Source of the DNA: Marinarcus sediminis
Lineage (GTDB): Bacteria; Campylobacterota; Campylobacteria; Campylobacterales; Arcobacteraceae
Assembly: GCF_048571275.1 (NCBI RefSeq)
Contig: NZ_CP182357.1
Span: 124,001 to 188,000, forward strand
DNA length: 64,000 bases
Direction: 5' to 3'
A model generated the notes under the pieces. That model was not told where the DNA came from and made no database searches. It was given only the letters and a program-made list of their open reading frames with translations. The position numbers were made by a program, and so were the translations under genes. Of the stretch, positions 44,061-52,854 are shown in pieces; position 1 is the first letter of the stretch; each line of letters begins with the position of its first letter.

Positions 44061-45254
44061 ATGAGAAAAATTGCATTGCGTTTTATTCTGTTTGCATCAA
44101 TATTCATTTTAAATGCTCAAGCCGTTACATTTGAGGATTTTAATTTAAATGCAACGGAAGCAGTTAAATCATTGGTCAAACAGCACAACCTCTCTGTTGT
44201 TGATTATACCTACGTCAAAATGGTGGTTTCAAAAGGAACCAGACAAAGTGCTAAAGCCATTGTTCTTGATGCCAGACCCAAAATGAAATATGAGATGGGA
44301 CATATCCCCTCAGCTTTGTCTTTGCCCGATACAAAATTTGATGAACTCTATCAAAGTGTCTTAAAAGGTGTGGCTAAATCAAAAGAGTTGATTGTCTATT
44401 GTGGCGGTTATGATTGCGCAAAAAGCCCTAAACTGGCTGCCATGTTAAAAGCCAAAGGGTATACCGATGTTAAAATATACCCAGCAGGAATGCCTCAATG
44501 GGCAGACAATAACTACGAAGAGATTGATGTCAATATTGCAAAAGCACTCTTTGATAAACACTCCGCCCTCTTTATTGATGCTCGGCCTTACGTCAAATTT
44601 GCTCAAGAGACCATCATTGGTTCATTGAGTGTTCCTGATACTAAATTCAATGAGTTTGCAGGATTCATGCCAGCTGATTTAGAGACAACCATTGTAGCCT
44701 TTTGTGGAGGATATGAGTGTGGAAAATCGCATGCAATTGCCAGAAACTTGGTTTCAATGGGATACATCAACGTCAAAGTTTTAGCCTCTGGATTTCCCGC
44801 TTGGAAAAGCGCAAAGTATCCAACAACAGGCGTTAATACTCCTGTTAAAAAAGTTGAAAAAGTAAGCTCAAACATCAAAACTTTTCTTAAAAAAGGTGCC
44901 GATACAGGAACCGTCGATGGAGAATGGTTTGTAAAAAATTATAAAACATTTCCAAAAAATGTTACGCTTGTGAATGTGATGTCAAAAGAGGAGTTTGATA
45001 ATGGACACATTGCTGGTTCAATCAATATTCATGCTGAAAAAATGAAACCACAAGCCCTTTTAGATGCCCTACCAAAAAATGCAGAAATTGTCTTTTATTG
45101 TGGAACAGGAACGCGTGCCATGGAAGCTTGGGGAATGTTAGCTGATGAGTTAAAATATAAAGATATTCACCGAATTTTTTATCTTGATGCCAACATCAAA
45201 TGCAATAAAAACAGTGAGTGCAGCATTGAACCCAACGAACCCTTAGGAGTCTAA
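44061..45254 (+). CDS. Exported triple-rhodanese protein
   Basis: A 397-residue protein with a signal peptide (cleavage near AQA-VTF) and three rhodanese domains: about 55-155 (VLDARPKMKYEMGHIPSA, loop CGGYDCAKS), about 165-265 (FIDARPYVKF, loop CGGYECGKS) and about 285-385 (NVMSKEEFDNGHIAGS, loop CGTGTR). All three keep the loop Cys that carries persulphide; the first two share an odd C-G-G-Y-x-C loop with a second Cys, the third is standard. It would handle sulphane sulphur in the periplasm. It stands alone but converges on a SulP sulphate-type carrier. Ribosome site AAAAGG. Confidence 0.88.
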   Translation: MRKIALRFILFASIFILNAQAVTFEDFNLNATEAVKSLVKQHNLSVVDYTYVKMVVSKGTRQSAKAIVLDARPKMKYEMGHIPSALSLPDTKFDELYQSVLKGVAKSKELIVYCGGYDCAKSPKLAAMLKAKGYTDVKIYPAGMPQWADNNYEEIDVNIAKALFDKHSALFIDARPYVKFAQETIIGSLSVPDTKFNEFAGFMPADLETTIVAFCGGYECGKSHAIARNLVSMGYINVKVLASGFPAWKSAKYPTTGVNTPVKKVEKVSSNIKTFLKKGADTGTVDGEWFVKNYKTFPKNVTLVNVMSKEEFDNGHIAGSINIHAEKMKPQALLDALPKNAEIVFYCGTGTRAMEAWGMLADELKYKDIHRIFYLDANIKCNKNSECSIEPNEPLGV

Positions 45255-45261
45255 GACTCCT
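45245..45261. terminator. Short hairpin joining the ends of rhodanese and SulP genes
   Basis: A perfect 7-bp stem (45245-45251 with 45255-45261) has a 3-base loop TAA that is the rhodanese stop codon; the SulP stop is in the stem. The T tail is poor, so termination strength is uncertain. Confidence 0.4.
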
Positions 45262-46894
45262 TTGGTGTTTCATACTCCTTAATGGCTTTATGAATATTGT
45301 GTTCTAATATTAAATCCGTATCGTTAAAAACCACCCCACTTTTATTGAGTTTTGTTAATAATCTGCTCTTTAAACCACAAATCACCAATTTTTTATTTTT
45401 TGATTTAAAGTTTTCTATAATCGATTGAAAAGCGACCAATGCAGTCATGTCCATCATCGTAACATTTTCCATATTGATAATCACCACGTTAATCTCTTCT
45501 TCAATGGAGATAAGCCGTTTTAATGCATTTTGTGCCGCGCCAAAAAACATGGGACCATTAATATCATAAATGGCAATATTTTTAGGAATATCTGGGTGCA
45601 TACTTGCTTCTTTGGTGTTAATAAGTTCAATAGAGTATAAATCAATGGTACGTTTGATAAACAAAATAGAGGCCAATGCCATTCCAACACCCACCGCAAT
45701 TTGCATGTCCAATAACACCGTTAAGGTAAAACAGACCAACAACACATAGACATCGTTTTTAGGTGCAACTTTAATGATGTTTCTGAAGTGTTTAACTTCT
45801 GACATATTCCAAGCAACCACCAAAAGCAAAGCGGAAAGTCCTGCCATTGGCATATAAGAAAGATAGGGGGCTAAAAGAAGAATGGAAGCCAATATAAACA
45901 AGGAGTGAACCACTGAAGAGAGTTTAGACGTTGCCCCTGATTTAATATTGACCACACTTCTTGCAATGGCAGCCGTTGCTGGAATACCACCAAAAAAAGG
46001 CACGACCAAATTGGCCAAACCTTGCCCAATCAACTCTTTATTTGGATTGGTTCTGTATCCCGTCATACCATCTGTGATAACCGCACACAGCAAAGATTCT
46101 AACGCACCTAAAATGGCAATAGCAACACTGTGAGGTAAGAGTTTATAAAACAGATCCAAACTCATGTCATCTAAAGTAAAATTGCTCCAAGGAAGCGTGA
46201 ATTGCAAAGGAATGGGAGGAATACCATTGCCTTTTAAATCGCCGATTTCATACTGGAACGTAGAGGCAATGGTAGAGATTTGTTCCCCTAAAGTGTGTGC
46301 ATTAAAATAATAGACTCCTAACGTTACAACACTCAATGCAATCAAAGCGGGAGGAATTTTACTTTTGAATTTTGGCCATAAAATCAGAATGGTTAACGTT
46401 GATAATCCCACAATTAATTCACTGAGTTTAAACGTAGGAAGCGAACTTAAGAGCGTATAAACTTTTTGATGAAAATGCCCCGTAAAGTTTTCAATGTGTA
46501 AACCAAAAAAATCTTTGATTTGAAAAACAGCAATGACCACAGCAATTCCAGAGGTGAATCCAACAGTTACAGGGTAAGGGATTAACTCAATTAAGTTTCC
46601 CAATTTAAATGCCCCCATAATCACAAGCAAAACACCTGACATGAGCCCACAAACCAACAATCCACTTAAGCCAAACTCTTGAACTATGGGGATTAAAATA
46701 ACCACAAAGGCAGCCGTTGGCCCAGAAATGTTCATTTTACTGCTTCCAAAAATAGCAGCAATGATTCCTGCAATAATTGCCGTATACAGCCCGTTTTCAG
46801 GAGGAACACCCACGGCAATTGCCAAAGCCATAGACAGGGGCAACGCAATAACACCAACAGTTAAACCAGCAAAGATATTTTTACTTAACATCAT
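45251..46894 (-). CDS. SulP-family anion transporter with STAS domain
   Basis: A 547-residue protein: about 11-14 membrane helices (ALPLSMALAIAVGVPPENGL, SGPTAAFVVILIPIV, GGIPATAAIARS) and a C-terminal STAS domain (about 425-540; INMENVTMMDMTALVAF). SulP carriers move sulphate, bicarbonate or dicarboxylates. The substrate is not decided by sequence, though the neighbouring rhodanese protein may favour a sulphur oxyanion. It overlaps the upstream small gene by four bases (ATGA), so the two are coupled. Confidence 0.92.
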   Translation of the reverse strand: MMLSKNIFAGLTVGVIALPLSMALAIAVGVPPENGLYTAIIAGIIAAIFGSSKMNISGPTAAFVVILIPIVQEFGLSGLLVCGLMSGVLLVIMGAFKLGNLIELIPYPVTVGFTSGIAVVIAVFQIKDFFGLHIENFTGHFHQKVYTLLSSLPTFKLSELIVGLSTLTILILWPKFKSKIPPALIALSVVTLGVYYFNAHTLGEQISTIASTFQYEIGDLKGNGIPPIPLQFTLPWSNFTLDDMSLDLFYKLLPHSVAIAILGALESLLCAVITDGMTGYRTNPNKELIGQGLANLVVPFFGGIPATAAIARSVVNIKSGATSKLSSVVHSLFILASILLLAPYLSYMPMAGLSALLLVVAWNMSEVKHFRNIIKVAPKNDVYVLLVCFTLTVLLDMQIAVGVGMALASILFIKRTIDLYSIELINTKEASMHPDIPKNIAIYDINGPMFFGAAQNALKRLISIEEEINVVIINMENVTMMDMTALVAFQSIIENFKSKNKKLVICGLKSRLLTKLNKSGVVFNDTDLILEHNIHKAIKEYETPKES

Positions 46895-47517
46895 TTTTTG
46901 ACTCTTTTTTTTGAGATTCTTTTATTATTGACTCGATAATGCGTATTTTTCAGTTGTTTAATCATAGATGCAGCAATTTTATACATTTTTATGACGTTCT
47001 TTTTAAGCTCTTCATCGATATTTTTTTGCCCTAAATATTCATACATACCCAATAATTTCATGTAATTTATCTCTTCTAAAAATGGGTAAAATTGCGTTGA
47101 TTTATTCTCTTCGACAATCCATTCACTCAATAAAGCAAAAACCACTTGCTCTGGAATCCAGTGCTCTCCCTCTGTCAGATTACTCTCAATCTCTTTTACA
47201 ATTGTATTATAATAAAGAATCAATGCTTCATCATTGGGTATCAATCGTTGGTTGGTTCTTCTGTTTTGTTCATAAAGAATGATATCTTTTAATTCATGCC
47301 CATTTAATACTGCCTCTTTTAAATGCCCCAGTAAAAAAAGAATATTGCTTTTTATCTCTTCATTAAACTCTTCAAAGCCTAAATTGAGTCGGTACTCATT
47401 TGTATTTATTTTTTCAATCAAATCTTCTAAAATGGTTCGAATATAAATCAAAAGGGCATCGGTTTTAATATCTCGCAGTAATTTTAACTTAATTTTAGTA
47501 TTTCGCATAAAACCCAC
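46891..47517 (-). CDS. Unknown alpha-helical cytoplasmic protein coupled to SulP gene
   Basis: A 208-residue protein from GTG 47515-47517, or 205 residues from ATG 47506-47508; neither has a strong ribosome site. It is almost wholly helical by pattern, with no membrane segment, and ends in a basic tail (NNKRISKKRVKK). No family recognised. Its stop overlaps the SulP start by four bases, so it may regulate or be co-made with that carrier. A TetR-family gene is divergent from it. Confidence 0.7.
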   Translation of the reverse strand: MGFMRNTKIKLKLLRDIKTDALLIYIRTILEDLIEKINTNEYRLNLGFEEFNEEIKSNILFLLGHLKEAVLNGHELKDIILYEQNRRTNQRLIPNDEALILYYNTIVKEIESNLTEGEHWIPEQVVFALLSEWIVEENKSTQFYPFLEEINYMKLLGMYEYLGQKNIDEELKKNVIKMYKIAASMIKQLKNTHYRVNNKRISKKRVKK

Positions 47518-47655
47518 ATCTGTTGGAATTTTGTAAGTCTATTCCAACTTGACTTAATATTGAATTAAGTTCATATTAATATATACTATTCAAAAAATAA
47601 CTACTCTTAATCATAAAATTAATATAATAATAAAAATCATTTAAAGTGTGTAGCA

Positions 47656-48219
47656 TTGAAAAAAATAATTGATGAGATCAACAAAGTCAAAAAAGAGTTA
47701 TATTTAAAAGAGAGTGCCAAATATATTGATGAAGTTGGCTATAAAAATTTTAAAATTTCGCAACTGGCAAAACAACTTGAAACCTCAGTAGGCACGATTT
47801 ATAATCTTTTTAATTCCAAAGAGGATTTGTATTTAGAGTATCTGATTTTAAAGCTTGAACTCTTTTCTCAACGCTTAAATACCACAGAAACCAATATCCC
47901 CATGAACAATTTGAAACTCTATTTACGGTGCAAATATGAGATATTTATCGAAATAGACAAAAACTCACCCATGACAAGTGACCCCTACTTTTTTCACAAA
48001 CTTGATATTGCAAACCACCCTATTGTATTAGACATTTATGAGTTTCTTACACGTCAATTTGAACAAATCTGTCCCCATACAAAAATGAGTCATATGCATT
48101 TGGCCATATTGTTTAAAAAATTATCGGATGGTTTTATTGAGAGTTATTTGCTGAAAAAATATGATACAACAAATATTATTGACGATACCATCAAACAGTT
48201 TTTTGAAGGTATCGCTTAA
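47656..48219 (+). CDS. TetR/AcrR-family transcriptional regulator
   Basis: A 187-residue protein started at TTG 47656. The N-terminal helix-turn-helix (about 28-60) reads FKISQLAKQLETSVGTIYNLFNSKEDLYLEY, the TetR pattern with the conserved G-T-I-Y-x-x-F recognition helix. The C-terminal part is a helical ligand domain of unknown specificity. It is divergent from the unknown gene plus SulP operon and may control it. The ribosome site is poor. Its end converges with a lipoprotein gene two bases away. Confidence 0.85.
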   Translation: MKKIIDEINKVKKELYLKESAKYIDEVGYKNFKISQLAKQLETSVGTIYNLFNSKEDLYLEYLILKLELFSQRLNTTETNIPMNNLKLYLRCKYEIFIEIDKNSPMTSDPYFFHKLDIANHPIVLDIYEFLTRQFEQICPHTKMSHMHLAILFKKLSDGFIESYLLKKYDTTNIIDDTIKQFFEGIA

Positions 48220-48221
48220 TT

Positions 48222-48992
48222 TTATAAGAAAATAAAGACCGATTTAATGGCTTCTATTCCCATATCCACAGGTTCCACGCCCAATGTTTCCAATGAGTTC
48301 TTAACGTGTTGTATCATTTGAGTTAAAATCACTTCAAATGAGGTATTCGATGATGAAAACAAAGACTCTTTATTGTTTTTTATGTACTCCAAATTTTGCA
48401 ACTCTTCAAAAGTGGGTTTTTCCCCTTTTCTGACTCTTTTTTCTAACTCAATTTGCCAATTGTTTTGCCACGTTAAAAAGAGATACTCCTCTTTTAAATC
48501 TTTTGCCGTTTTGATTTTCCATTTTAAAATTTGTAAATTATGAAAAAGCCGTTGCAGTTTCTCTTCATTGTATGAAAAAGCAGAGACTCGGTGCCCATCT
48601 TGAATATCATACGCGTCGTACATCAACTTATACATACCCAAAATCAAATAGTCATCTCTGTTTTGAATATCGGTTTTACTAAAAGCAATCTGTAAATACT
48701 CTTTGTATGAACCAATCTCATTTGAGCCGTATTTTAAGTTGATTTTATTTTCCAATTCATTGATTTGAGTGTACATCAAAGGGGCCAACTCTTTGTCATA
48801 TGATTTGGGATTTCGTTTATCAAGTTTATCTTTAAAAACAATCAGTTGCTGTGCAATATTTTTGTAATCATTTTTAATGACTGTTGCAGCAGACGTTTGT
48901 AAAAGACTCTCAATTCGATCTTGTGTGGAAACACACCCACTAAAAAGTGATACCAATAAAACGGTCAAACCAATGTTTTTAAAAAATATCAC
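48222..48992 (-). CDS. Unknown lipoprotein
   Basis: A 256-residue protein with lipobox LFSGC (acylated Cys20) and a helical, charged body with no clear repeats. No family recognised. ATG follows AGGAG (rc of 48993-49005). No close neighbours on its strand; convergent with the TetR gene. The region 48993-49100 up to the LysR gene is short and AT-rich. Confidence 0.75.
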   Translation of the reverse strand: MIFFKNIGLTVLLVSLFSGCVSTQDRIESLLQTSAATVIKNDYKNIAQQLIVFKDKLDKRNPKSYDKELAPLMYTQINELENKINLKYGSNEIGSYKEYLQIAFSKTDIQNRDDYLILGMYKLMYDAYDIQDGHRVSAFSYNEEKLQRLFHNLQILKWKIKTAKDLKEEYLFLTWQNNWQIELEKRVRKGEKPTFEELQNLEYIKNNKESLFSSSNTSFEVILTQMIQHVKNSLETLGVEPVDMGIEAIKSVFIFL

Positions 48993-49100
48993 GTTCTTCT
49001 CCTGTGTTTTATGAGTGTTTTTTTGAGTGTTTTAAATACGTACGATTATAGCGTTTTCTAAATTTAAAACAGATTTTACGTTATTAACAGCGTATTCTCT

Positions 49101-49925
49101 CTAAAATCCCGATTTCAAATCTTTCACAATCATAGGCACATAATCTTTTCTGCAAACCAAATGCGTCTCTAAATTGCACTCATTATCTTCCAATTTCGTC
49201 AATTTTAATCTGTTTGTATAACCATATTTATCAATAATGGCCTTGGATAAAAAAGCTTTCCCCATTCCAGCTTCCACACAACCTAACATCACTTCATAAT
49301 TTTGAATAATTAACACATTAAAATCAATGTTGCCTCTGTTTTTTGTATAACTTTCCAAATATTTAAAGTGTGTACTGTTGTGTCGGTATCCAATAAGACA
49401 GTTTTGGCTCTTTTTAGTGTTTGATTCCACTAAATACAAATCGTCATTAAATTTACGTAACACCATAATATCTTTGTGATTTGGATTGCCTGTAATAAAA
49501 GCAACATCAATCTTATAGTCCAACAATTCATCAATCACTTGGGGAGTTCCGCTTGTGAAAAATTCCAATTCCATATTGGGATATTTCTTTTTTAATTTTT
49601 CAATAAAACGAAGCAATCTTATGGCTGCATTTGCCTGACTTGTACCAATTCTAAGCGTTTCTTGATGAGAAATGTTTCTCATATACAACTCTGCTTCTTC
49701 TACTTTTTTTACAATCTCTAAAGCAAAAGGATAGAGTTTTTCCCCCTCTTTGGTAAGAATAACCCCTTTGGGAACTCTATGAAACAAAGCATACCCCAAA
49801 TTTTTTTCCAATTGTTTGATTCTAAGCGTAACATTTGATTGTGATAATTTTATCTGCACTGCTCCAAGAGATACGCTTTTTTCGTTTGCTACAGCAACAA
49901 AAACTTTTAATAACGATGAATCCAT
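49101..49925 (-). CDS. LysR-family transcriptional regulator
   Basis: A 274-residue protein. The N-terminal winged helix is at about 3-60 (VAVANEKSVSLGAVQIKLSQ, then SNVTLRIKQLEKNLG, FHRVPKGVILTKEGEKL). The C-terminal part is the two-lobed inducer domain (LRIGTSQANAAIRLL). It is divergent from the aconitase-family/dehalogenase operon, and the 111-base gap contains two LysR-type palindromes, one over the operon's -10 box. It is therefore the likely activator of that operon; the inducer is unknown. Confidence 0.92.
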   Translation of the reverse strand: MDSSLLKVFVAVANEKSVSLGAVQIKLSQSNVTLRIKQLEKNLGYALFHRVPKGVILTKEGEKLYPFALEIVKKVEEAELYMRNISHQETLRIGTSQANAAIRLLRFIEKLKKKYPNMELEFFTSGTPQVIDELLDYKIDVAFITGNPNHKDIMVLRKFNDDLYLVESNTKKSQNCLIGYRHNSTHFKYLESYTKNRGNIDFNVLIIQNYEVMLGCVEAGMGKAFLSKAIIDKYGYTNRLKLTKLEDNECNLETHLVCRKDYVPMIVKDLKSGF

Positions 49926-49938
49926 ATTGCTTTCCTAA

Positions 49939-49957
49939 ATATTGTGTATTACAATAT
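49939..49957. promoter_or_regulatory. LysR-type site 1, ATATTGT-N5-ACAATAT
   Basis: A perfect 7-5-7 palindrome containing the T-N11-A LysR core. It lies 14 bases from the LysR start codon, the usual position of the high-affinity recognition site. Confidence 0.65.
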
Positions 49958-49970
49958 ACTATTTGACTTA

Positions 49971-49989
49971 ATATTGTCTTTAGTAATAT
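49971..49989. promoter_or_regulatory. LysR-type site 2, imperfect copy over the operon -10 region
   Basis: ATATTGT-N5-GTAATAT matches site 1 in one half and 5 of 7 bases in the other. It is 32 bases (three helical turns) from site 1 and overlaps the first bases of the -10 box, like an activation site bound on induction. Confidence 0.55.
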
Positions 49990-49992
49990 AAT
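49987..49992 (+). promoter_or_regulatory. Putative -10 box (TATAAT) of the aconitase-like operon
   Basis: A perfect TATAAT 45 bases before the first ATG, overlapping LysR site 2. Confidence 0.5.
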
Positions 49993-50036
49993 ACAAAAAA
50001 AAGATTCACTTTTTACTTAAATCTAAAGGAAAAAAG

Positions 50037-51305
50037 ATGCATGCCATTGAAAAACTTCTTGCCAAAAAAGCGGGAAAAAAATCCGTTAAAACAGGTGAAA
50101 TCATTAACTGCGAAATTGATATGGCAGGCATCAATGATTTATATTTGCAAACCATTCGTTCTTTTTATGAAATGGGAGGCAAAAAAGTGTATGACCCCAA
50201 TAAAGTTATCATGTTTTTGGATCATTATGCTCCCGCATCAACCATTACTCAAGCTCAAAACCAAAAAGAGTTTCGTGAGTTTTGTTGGGAACAAGGCATT
50301 GATTTACTCATGGACATTGACCAAGGAGTTTGTCATCAAGTTCTTGCCGATACGGGGTTAGCATATCCGGGAGAAATTGTTGTCATAACAGATTCCCATA
50401 CAACAACACATGGCGCTTTTGGTGCTTTTGGTACAGGTGTGGGGGCTACGGATTTAGCCATCATTTTAGCCACAGGTCATTTGTGGTTTAGGGTTCCAGA
50501 AATCATAAAAATAAATTTTGAAGGCATCCCACCTGAAGGAGTTTATGCCAAAGATATGATTTTGCATGCCATTGGAGAACTGGGTGCTGATTTTGCCGTT
50601 TATAAAGCCATAGAGTTTTCTGGTTCAGCATTAAAATATCTGAGCATTTCTGAACGAATGGCAATGTGTAATATGAGTACAGAAATGGGGGCAAAAACAA
50701 GTTACATTCAACCCGATGAAATCACCATGGCATTTTTAGATGAAAAAGTTACCCGCTCTTACGAAATTTATCACACCGACGATGATTTTGTCTATAAAGA
50801 TGACATCACTTTTGATATAAGCCATTTAACGCCCCAAATTGCAGCTCCTTTTAGTGTTGACAATGTCTTTACGATTGACAAATACATTGGAACCAAAATC
50901 GACCAAGCATATTTGGGCTCATGTACAGGAGGAAGAGCAGAAGATATTGGTATTGCTGCTTCCATCTTAAAGGGGAAAAAAGTTTCACCAAGAACACGAT
51001 TTGTCATTGTACCTGCGTCAAAATATGTGTTATTGGAAGCCATGAAAAAAGGGTATGTAGAGAGTCTTGTTCAAGCAGGAGCCACTTTTGCAACACCAGG
51101 ATGCGCTGCATGTTTAGGAACACATCAAGGGATGTTGGCTTCAGGGGAAACGTGCATTACCACAACCAATCGTAATTTTCCTGGACGCATGGGTGCCACT
51201 GCTGCACAGATTTTTCTGGGTTCTCCAGCAGCAGTTGCCGCGGCAGCATTAGAAGGCAAAATTGTTGATCCAAGAAAATATATAACAAGCAAGGAACTGT
51301 CATGA
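50037..51305 (+). CDS. Aconitase-family dehydratase, large subunit (LeuC/homoaconitase-like)
   Basis: A 422-residue protein, the size of the archaeal/short-type isopropylmalate dehydratase large subunit rather than the 465-residue enterobacterial LeuC. The [4Fe-4S] ligands are Cys296 (YLGSCTGGRAED) , Cys356 and Cys359 (TPGCAACLGTHQG). VITDSHTTTHGAFGAFGTGVG is the other family block. It would isomerise or hydrate a branched malate-type acid with the small subunit that overlaps it by four bases. No leuA or leuB is present and a LysR gene and dehalogenase-like hydrolase flank it, so catabolism of an unusual acid is more likely than leucine synthesis. Confidence 0.9.
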   Translation: MHAIEKLLAKKAGKKSVKTGEIINCEIDMAGINDLYLQTIRSFYEMGGKKVYDPNKVIMFLDHYAPASTITQAQNQKEFREFCWEQGIDLLMDIDQGVCHQVLADTGLAYPGEIVVITDSHTTTHGAFGAFGTGVGATDLAIILATGHLWFRVPEIIKINFEGIPPEGVYAKDMILHAIGELGADFAVYKAIEFSGSALKYLSISERMAMCNMSTEMGAKTSYIQPDEITMAFLDEKVTRSYEIYHTDDDFVYKDDITFDISHLTPQIAAPFSVDNVFTIDKYIGTKIDQAYLGSCTGGRAEDIGIAASILKGKKVSPRTRFVIVPASKYVLLEAMKKGYVESLVQAGATFATPGCAACLGTHQGMLASGETCITTTNRNFPGRMGATAAQIFLGSPAAVAAAALEGKIVDPRKYITSKELS

Positions 51306-51826
51306 AAAAAATATTAAAAGGAAACGCTTTTGTTTTTGGAAAAAACATTGATACCGACCAAATTTACCCGGGAAGATTTGTGGAGTACACCAATGTAGAA
51401 GATATTGCCAAATATGCTATGTTTGGTGCCGACCCAGAGTTTACAAAAAAAGTCAAAGCCTCTGATATAATTATTGCAGGCACTAATTTTGGTTGTGGTT
51501 CCAGTCGAGAACATGCGGCAATTGCGTTAAAGGCTGTGGGTATCAGTGTTATCATTGCAGAATCTTTTGCACGAATTTTTTACAGAAATGCAATAAATTT
51601 AGGCTTACCGCTTATTGTTTGTCCTCATATATCTCAACTCGTATCAACAGGAGAAGAGTTAGAAGTGGATTTAACGGATGCAACTGTGCGTAAAAAAGAG
51701 AACATTATTGCCCACATTGAACCCATGAGTGACTATGTATTGAGCTTATTAAACAGTGGTGGAATTAAACCCATGATAAAAAAAGAGTTAGAAAAAAAGA
51801 CTCAAAAGGATAACCCATGGCAATAA
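51302..51826 (+). CDS. Aconitase-family dehydratase, small subunit (LeuD-like)
   Basis: A 174-residue swivel-domain subunit. KGNAFVFGKNIDTDQIYPGR at the start, then GTNFGCGSSREHAAIALKA with the substrate-binding Ser-Arg, and AESFARIFYRNAINLGLP are the family blocks. It completes the active site of the large subunit. ATG overlaps the preceding stop (ATGA); its own end overlaps the hydrolase start by ten bases. Confidence 0.92.
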   Translation: MKKILKGNAFVFGKNIDTDQIYPGRFVEYTNVEDIAKYAMFGADPEFTKKVKASDIIIAGTNFGCGSSREHAAIALKAVGISVIIAESFARIFYRNAINLGLPLIVCPHISQLVSTGEELEVDLTDATVRKKENIIAHIEPMSDYVLSLLNSGGIKPMIKKELEKKTQKDNPWQ

Positions 51827-52728
51827 CAGACTATTTTAAAAATTTTGAACGAGAAATGATTGATTTAGGGGAAGTTACTATACATACTTTGATCAGCCGA
51901 AAAACAGATGAAGCCATCCTTTTACTTCACGGACACCCTGAAAGTCATCTGATTTGGAGAGACATTGCCCCTTTACTTGCACAAAATTATTCTGTGGTTG
52001 CCACTGATTTAAGAGGGTATGGAGACAGCTCAAAACCCAAAGGCTTAGAAGACCACTCCAATTATTCAAAACGAGTCATGGCACAAGACCAAGTGAGTGT
52101 TATGGAGAGGTTGGGTTTTACCAAATTTCATGTTGTAGGTCATGACCGAGGGGCAAGAGTTGCACACAGACTTATTTTAGACCACAAAGAGAAAGTACTC
52201 TCCTGTACCATGATGGATATTTTACCCACGTATGATATGTATGAAAAAACCAACAAAGAGTTTGCAACAAAATATTGGCATTGGTTCTTTTACATTCAGC
52301 CAGTAGGTTTTCCAGAACGACTTTTAGGAGCAGACCCTGAATATTTTATACGAAGAAATCTGTTAAATAAAGTCAATAAAGAGAGTGAAAAAATGTTTCC
52401 AGAAGATGTCATACAAGAGTATATCCGACACTACTCAGACCCAGCGTGTGTTCATGCCATCAGCGAAGATTATAGAGCATCAAACAGTATTGATTTATTA
52501 CACGATGAAGCAAACCGAAATGTAAAATTTGAAACCCCATTGTTAGTGCTTTGGGGAGCAAATGGTGTAGTTGGAAATATTTGGGATGTCTTAGAGGGTT
52601 GGAAAGAGTTTGCCAAAGATGTCACAGGATTTGCTGTACCAAATTGCGGACATTTTGTTCCAGAAGAACAACCCCAAATTGTATATGATGCGTTGATTGG
52701 ATTTTTAGAAAAACATAAAGGAAGGTAA
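51817..52728 (+). CDS. Alpha/beta hydrolase with fluoroacetate dehalogenase active site
   Basis: A 303-residue hydrolase. The pattern matches fluoroacetate dehalogenases: nucleophile Asp110 in VGHDRGARVAHR, carboxylate-binding Arg111 and Arg114, Asp134, halide-pocket His155-Trp156 (YWHWFFYIQP) and Tyr219 (EDYRA), and general base His279 (NCGHFVPEE). Numbering is almost the same as I recall for the Rhodopseudomonas enzyme RPA1163. PVGFPERLLGADPEYF is also characteristic. One pocket Trp I recall near residue 185 has no obvious equivalent. It would hydrolyse a 2-haloacid to a 2-hydroxyacid, or an ester or epoxide. It overlaps the LeuD-like gene by ten bases, so all three are one operon. Confidence 0.88.
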   Translation: MAITDYFKNFEREMIDLGEVTIHTLISRKTDEAILLLHGHPESHLIWRDIAPLLAQNYSVVATDLRGYGDSSKPKGLEDHSNYSKRVMAQDQVSVMERLGFTKFHVVGHDRGARVAHRLILDHKEKVLSCTMMDILPTYDMYEKTNKEFATKYWHWFFYIQPVGFPERLLGADPEYFIRRNLLNKVNKESEKMFPEDVIQEYIRHYSDPACVHAISEDYRASNSIDLLHDEANRNVKFETPLLVLWGANGVVGNIWDVLEGWKEFAKDVTGFAVPNCGHFVPEEQPQIVYDALIGFLEKHKGR

Positions 52729-52854
52729 ATATTTCAAGGGGGAAAATATTGTAAATTATATCAGGCTAAAGAACTCATTTATTTCCCAATCACCAAGCTG
52801 TGGCTAGGAAGTATGAGTTTTACTAGACGTCTCTTGAAAAGCTAACGCTTTCCG

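Noticed and set aside
50037..51826. Genuine leucine biosynthesis genes leuC and leuD
   Set aside because: Not excluded biochemically, but there is no leuA or leuB, the regulator is a divergent LysR, and a dehalogenase-like gene overlaps; the symbols were therefore withheld.
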